Assembly: GCF_000143965.1 (NCBI RefSeq)
Contig: NC_014365.1
Coordinates: 1,639,501-1,703,500 of the forward strand
Source: Desulfarculus baarsii DSM 2075
Lineage (GTDB): Bacteria > Desulfobacterota > Desulfarculia > Desulfarculales > Desulfarculaceae
Length of the DNA: 64,000 nucleotides
Direction: 5' to 3'
Positions 60,520 through 64,000 of this stretch are shown one piece after another. A program made the translations under genes and the position numbers. Position 1 is the stretch's first letter. The number at the start of each line of letters is the position of its first letter. Under the pieces are notes generated by a model. The model saw nothing but the letters and a program-made list of their open reading frames with translations, was not told the DNA's origin and ran no database searches.

Positions 60520-61026
60520 CTATTGATAGCGCTCGACCAGGTTGATCACGCTGTCGGCCATGATCTTGCGGTGGGTGTCTTCGTTGATCACCACCACCGG
60601 GGCCACGCCGCAGGCGCCCAGACAGCGCACGCCCTCGACCGTGAAACGACGGTCCTCGGTGGTGCCGTCGGCGTTGAGGGTCAGGTGCTGTGTCAGGCGA
60701 TCCATGGTTTCCTTGCCGCCGCGCACGTAACAGGCCGTGCCCAGGCAGACGCGCACCACGTTGCGGCCGCGCGGCTTCATGGTGAAGAAAGAGTAGAACG
60801 TGGCCACGCCAAAGACCTCGTGGCCGGCCATGCCCAAACCGTCGGCGATGCGCTGTTGGACGGCCTCCGGCAGGTAACCCACCACGCCCTGACAGGCCTG
60901 CAGCACCGGGATCAGCGCGCCTGGCTTGCCGCGATAATCGGCGCAGATCTGGTCGATCTTGGTCAGCATTTCGGGCGTGACGTCGGCGGGCATTTCGGTG
61001 TAGGCGGATTTTTCGGCCAGACTCAT
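60520..61026 (-). CDS. hndA: HndA / NuoE-like [2Fe-2S] subunit
   Basis: 168 residues with the thioredoxin-like NuoE fold. Cluster ligands C94, C99 (VCLGTACYVRGG) and C135, C139 (CLGACGVAP). The N-terminal helical bundle shows LIPVLQACQGVVGYLPE and FGVATFYSFF, as in NuoE, HydC and HndA. It passes electrons between the flavin subunit and partners. First gene of the minus-strand operon; AAGGGAG precedes ATG 61026. Confidence 0.95.
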   Translation of the reverse strand: MSLAEKSAYTEMPADVTPEMLTKIDQICADYRGKPGALIPVLQACQGVVGYLPEAVQQRIADGLGMAGHEVFGVATFYSFFTMKPRGRNVVRVCLGTACYVRGGKETMDRLTQHLTLNADGTTEDRRFTVEGVRCLGACGVAPVVVINEDTHRKIMADSVINLVERYQ

Positions 61027-61133
61027 GGTGCGCTCCCTTACGCTAAAGGCCCAAGCGGCGGGCTATTTGACGGCCAAGACGCCACGCGCGAGTCGTCGCG
61101 CCCCGGTCGAATGCAAGTCTCTGATTAGGGCTT

Positions 61134-61162
61134 TTATTAACACAAGTTACAAGCCCTGACAA
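61134..61162 (-). promoter_or_regulatory. Main promoter of the hydrogenase-like operon
   Basis: Minus strand: TTGTCA (61157-61162), 17-base spacer, TAATAA (61134-61139). This predicts a ~100-base untranslated leader before hndA, long enough for regulation. Confidence 0.6.
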
Positions 61163-61168
61163 GGTCTT

Positions 61169-61906
61169 TCAGAAAACGCCCACGGCCAGCAGCGCCGACA
61201 GCTCGCATAGCTCCACCGAGGCGCCAAGCGTGTCGCCGGTATAGCCGCCCAAACGCCGCCGATACCACAGGCCCAGGCCCCAGCCGGCCGCCAGCACGGC
61301 CAGCGCCGCCAGCGCGCCGGCCGGCCCGGCCGCGATCAGGGCGATGGCCAGGGCCGAGGCCCCGCAGGCGAACTCGCGGCCCAGGCCGGGGCCGCCGGCC
61401 ACCGCCGCGCCCAGGCCCTTGTCGCCCCGGGCCGGCGGCAGCATTCCGCTGATGAACACCGGCGCGACTCTGGCCAGGGCCGGTGCGGCCACCAGCGCCC
61501 CGGGCAACGCGGCCCCTTCCAGCGAGGCCAGCGCGGCGAATTTCAGCAAGAGCACGCCCGAAACCGCCGCCACGGCGAACGAGCCGGCGTGGGTGTCCTT
61601 CATGATCTCCAGGGCGCGTCCACGATCGGCGGTGGTGCCCAGGGCGTCGGCGGTGTCGGCCACGCCGTCAAGGTGCAACAACCGCGTCAGCAGGCCCCAC
61701 AAGGCCACCAGCAGCCCGGCCACGGCCAGCGCCGGCAGGCCCATGGCCCGCAGCAGCAGAGCCGCGCCGGCCAGGGCCAGGCCCAGCAAGCCGCCGACCA
61801 CGCCGTACCAGGCTCGGCTGCGCGCGAAATCATCGGCGTCGGCGGCCAGGTCGCGGCTGGGCATGGCCACGGTCAAAAATTGCAGGGCCAGCAAAAAGGC
61901 CTTCAT
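61169..61906 (-). CDS. cobS: Adenosylcobinamide-GDP ribazoletransferase
   Basis: 245 residues from ATG 61906, an integral membrane protein with about six hydrophobic segments. Characteristic motifs: LLALQFLTVAMP near the N-terminus, RLLHLDGVADTADAL and MKDTHAGSFAV (the family's LDGxADxxDxL and DxxxGxxG blocks), GGYTGDTLGASVELCEL at the C-terminus. It joins alpha-ribazole to AdoCbi-GDP in cobalamin assembly. Last of cobU-cobT-cobS. Confidence 0.94.
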   Translation of the reverse strand: MKAFLLALQFLTVAMPSRDLAADADDFARSRAWYGVVGGLLGLALAGAALLLRAMGLPALAVAGLLVALWGLLTRLLHLDGVADTADALGTTADRGRALEIMKDTHAGSFAVAAVSGVLLLKFAALASLEGAALPGALVAAPALARVAPVFISGMLPPARGDKGLGAAVAGGPGLGREFACGASALAIALIAAGPAGALAALAVLAAGWGLGLWYRRRLGGYTGDTLGASVELCELSALLAVGVF

Positions 61907-61916
61907 CGACCCGTTC

Positions 61917-62972
61917 CTAATGGCCGGTGACGCCGGCCTCGGCAAAGGTGGCCATTTCGGAATAGATGGCCACGGCCGCGCGCAGCACGTTCATGGCCAC
62001 GGCCGCGCCGGTGCCTTCGCCCAAGCGCATCTCCAGCGTCAGGATCGGCCGCAGGCCCAGCTTTTCCAGTTGGGCGCGGTGGCCGATCTCCACCGAGCCG
62101 TGGCCCGAGAAGCAATAATCAATGGCCGTGGGGCACAGGCCGCCGGCCACCAGGGCCGCGGTGGTGCTGATGAAGCCGTCGAGCATCACCGGCACGCCCC
62201 GGGCCGCCGCCTCCAAAATGTAGCCGCACATGGCCGCAATCTCCAGGCCGCCCACCTTGCACAGCACTTCCAAGGGGTTGGCCGGGTCGGGCTTGTTGAC
62301 GTCCAGGGCGGTTTTCAGCGCGGCCAGCTTGCGCGAAAGCCCCGCGTCGTCGACGCCCGTGCCCCGGCCCATGACCTGCTCGGGCCGCAGGCCGCAGATC
62401 ACGGCGGTGATGGCCGAGCACGGCGTGGTGTTGCCGATGCCCATCTCGCCGGGGATCAGCAGGTCGTAGCCTTTTTCGATCAGGCGCTGGGCGGTCTGGG
62501 CCCCGACGACGATGGCGTCCAGGGCCTGGTTCATGGTCATGACCGGGCCCTTGGTCATGTCGGCGGTGCCGTGGGCCACCTTGGCCTGGATCAGCCCCTG
62601 GGCCTGGCTCATGTCGCCGGCCACGCCCACGTCGATGACCCAGACGTCGGCCCCGGCCTGGCGGCAGAGCACGTTGATGCCCGCGCCGCCGGCCAGGAAG
62701 TTGTAAATCATCTGCTGGGTCACTTCCTGGGGATAGGCGCTGACCCCGCCGGCGGCCACGCCGTGATCGGCGGCGAATACCGCCGCGGCCGGCTTGGGCT
62801 GGGCCAGCTTGGCCGCGCCGCCGCGAATGATGCAGAGCTGTTTGGCGATATCTTCCAGACGGCCCAACGAGCCCTGGGGTTTGGTCAGGCTATCCAGGCG
62901 GCGTTGGGCCTCCTGGCCGATGGCGTAGTCGGGCAATTTGACGCGGTTGATGATGTTTTCGAGTCTATCCAC
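61917..62972 (-). CDS. cobT: Nicotinate-nucleotide-dimethylbenzimidazole phosphoribosyltransferase
   Basis: 351 residues, normal length. SLTKPQGSLGRLEDIA, VFAADHGVAAGGVSAYPQEVT, GEMGIGNTTPCSAI and a C-terminal LRLGEGTGAAVAM with catalytic Glu match the family. It makes alpha-ribazole phosphate for the lower ligand of B12. The GTG start at 62972 lies inside the end of cobU (8-base overlap), so translation is coupled. Confidence 0.96.
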   Translation of the reverse strand: MDRLENIINRVKLPDYAIGQEAQRRLDSLTKPQGSLGRLEDIAKQLCIIRGGAAKLAQPKPAAAVFAADHGVAAGGVSAYPQEVTQQMIYNFLAGGAGINVLCRQAGADVWVIDVGVAGDMSQAQGLIQAKVAHGTADMTKGPVMTMNQALDAIVVGAQTAQRLIEKGYDLLIPGEMGIGNTTPCSAITAVICGLRPEQVMGRGTGVDDAGLSRKLAALKTALDVNKPDPANPLEVLCKVGGLEIAAMCGYILEAAARGVPVMLDGFISTTAALVAGGLCPTAIDYCFSGHGSVEIGHRAQLEKLGLRPILTLEMRLGEGTGAAVAMNVLRAAVAIYSEMATFAEAGVTGH

Positions 62973-63528
62973 GGGAAAGATCCTCCGGGGTCGAGCCGGC
63001 GGGCCGGCCTTTCAGGGCCAGGGCCAGGCCGGCGGCGACGAACAAGACGCGGGGGCAACTGGCGGCCATGGTTTGATGCAGCGCGCCGGCCAGATCCCTG
63101 AACCGGCGGGCAAGGGCGTTTTCGGGCACGATGCCCAGGCCCACTTCGTTGGAGACGAACAAGACCTGGCCGCCAAGCTCGCCCAGCAGGCCGGCCAGGG
63201 CGTCGAAGCGCTCGATGAGCTGGGCGTCGCCGGCCGGGGTTTGCAGCATGAGGTTGGTCAGCCACAGGCTCAGGCAATCGACCAGAACCAGCCGGTGGTT
63301 TCGCGCGGCGGCGCGCAGGGCGTCCTCCAGGGCCAGGGGCTCCTCGATGGTGGTCCAGGCCGGGCCGCGACGTTGGATGTGCTTGGCCACGCGCTGGCGC
63401 ATCTCGTCGTCCCAGGCCTGGGCCGTGGCGATGTAGGCCGGTCGGGGGCACAGGGCCAGGGCCAGGCGTTCGGCGTAGGCGCTTTTGCCGCTGGATGCTC
63501 CGCCCAATATCAGGGTATGCTCGGTCAT
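62965..63528 (-). CDS. cobU: Adenosylcobinamide kinase / adenosylcobinamide-phosphate guanylyltransferase
   Basis: 187 residues. P-loop GGASSGKSAYAE (9-20), ATAQAWDDEMRQRVAKH (with the guanylylated His region), LVDCLSLWLTNLM and FVSNEVGLGIVPENALARRFRD are classic CobU motifs. It phosphorylates adenosylcobinamide and adds GMP. First gene of the cob group. No room for a cobalamin riboswitch exists before the divergent gene, and none was seen. Confidence 0.96.
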   Translation of the reverse strand: MTEHTLILGGASSGKSAYAERLALALCPRPAYIATAQAWDDEMRQRVAKHIQRRGPAWTTIEEPLALEDALRAAARNHRLVLVDCLSLWLTNLMLQTPAGDAQLIERFDALAGLLGELGGQVLFVSNEVGLGIVPENALARRFRDLAGALHQTMAASCPRVLFVAAGLALALKGRPAGSTPEDLSRG

Positions 63529-63609
63529 GGATCAGAGTCTTATAACAAAATCCACCGCCGCGCAACGCCCCAGACCGAGACGCCGGCGGCGGGGAAGGGC
63601 GGGCCAGCG

Positions 63610-63960
63610 TTGCTTTCCTGGCAAGAACTGAAAAACAGCCCCCAGATCATCGGCCTCATCGACTGGGAGATGACCCCGGCCCAGGCCTTCGAGGCCTATC
63701 AGATCAAATCCATCGACGCCTGGAAACATCGCGGCCTGGAGGACGTTTATTATTTTTACGTCTCGACCTGGCAAGGCCGGGGCCAGGTGATCCTGGTGCG
63801 ACGAACCATGGTCGACAGCCAGGAAATCGCCGTGGCCCCGGCCCCCGAGACGCTGGTGGCCGCCTGCCTGGCCGCCGGCGACGGCCAGCAATATCCTCGG
63901 GGCCAACTGCCCCTGGACGAAGCCTTGCGCCAGTGGCTGCGCGCCGAACTGGGGCTTTGA
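63610..63960 (+). CDS. DVU0772-family small protein
   Basis: 116 residues. The frame is open upstream but without ATG or GTG in the right region; TTG 63610 is the best start, with GGGGAAGGG ~11 bases before and the conserved part (SWQELKNSPQIIGLIDWEMTP) beginning at once. The body (FEAYQIKSIDAW, YYFYVSTWQGRGQVILVRR) resembles a family of unknown function known from sulfate-reducing deltaproteobacteria (DVU0772-like). Divergent from cobU. Confidence 0.7.
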   Translation: MLSWQELKNSPQIIGLIDWEMTPAQAFEAYQIKSIDAWKHRGLEDVYYFYVSTWQGRGQVILVRRTMVDSQEIAVAPAPETLVAACLAAGDGQQYPRGQLPLDEALRQWLRAELGL

Positions 63961-63973
63961 GCGGCGGCCGCCG

Positions 63974-64000
63974 TCATTTGGCGCGGATGGTCTTGCCGAT
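63974..64000 (-). CDS. 3' end of a minus-strand gene cut by the window
   Basis: Read on the minus strand from the window edge, an open frame gives IGKTIRAK and then TGA. It follows 13 bases after the convergent DVU0772-like gene. Too short to identify; it may equally be a chance frame. Confidence 0.35.
   Translation of the reverse strand: MGKTIRAK

Noticed and set aside
63529-63610. Cobalamin riboswitch upstream of cobU
   Set aside because: The expected B12-box and multi-stem structure are not visible, and the gap to the divergent gene is too short.

Overview
The window is a GC-rich chromosome segment (roughly two thirds G+C by eye) from a Gram-negative anaerobe, most likely a deltaproteobacterium (Desulfobacterota). 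Support: Kdo synthesis genes (kdsA, kdsC), Slp- and Lnt-type lipoprotein genes, an Hnd/NuoEF-like hydrogenase locus, ThyX, acyl-CoA metabolism and a DVU0772-like protein. A Desulfarculus-like sulfate reducer would fit, but that is inference. No rRNA, tRNA, CRISPR array, transposase or phage gene was seen.

1-13 kb: an envelope group (truncated sulfatase-modifying-factor-like protein, two coiled-coil lipoproteins, S41 protease); a strong promoter followed by a hairpin-rich segment that may be an RNA gene or leader; rsgA; the minus-strand operon pyrG-kdsA-kdsC; a CBS/ACT protein with a LarE-like PP-loop enzyme; and glgA. 13-23 kb: mostly small or uncharacterised genes (MTHFS-like protein, an 880-residue secreted LamG-like protein, a possible HExxH metalloprotease, FmdB zinc ribbon, sirtuin, SAM hydroxide adenosyltransferase) and a membrane histidine kinase.

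23-38 kb: citrate synthase, a nitronate monooxygenase-like flavoprotein with an acyl-CoA carboxyltransferase, a ParA/ribbon-helix-helix pair, a zinc alcohol dehydrogenase, a cyclase-family hydrolase, slp-lnt, an OFA-like transporter facing a predicted beta-barrel protein across a perfect 16-bp palindrome, an acyl-CoA dehydrogenase, and a methyltransferase fused to a zinc ribbon. 38-44 kb: one plus-strand operon with a FadR-type regulator behind its own 17-bp palindrome, an alkyl-DHAP-synthase-like flavoprotein, a GlpD-like dehydrogenase and an FGGY kinase, which suggests a glycerol or ether-lipid pathway.

44-54 kb: a TPR protein, recJ, small unknown genes, a CoA-binding protein, thyX, a lipoprotein, a LexA/UmuD-type S24 domain lacking an HTH, an amidohydrolase and a chemoreceptor. 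54-61 kb, all minus strand, is the most unusual part: NuoE/HndA, a DRTGG protein, an anti-sigma-like ATPase, an [FeFe]-hydrogenase-like H-cluster protein lacking the proton-relay residues, a PHP phosphoesterase, a histidine-kinase-like ATPase, HndB and HndC. No catalytic HndD follows. I read it as an electron-bifurcating or NAD(P)-linked diaphorase module with a built-in hydrogen or redox sensing branch. 61-64 kb: cobU-cobT-cobS, a DVU0772-like protein and a gene running off the end.

Several genes have well-formed sigma70-type promoters. At three of them the -10 element lies exactly six bases before the start codon, which predicts leaderless mRNAs.
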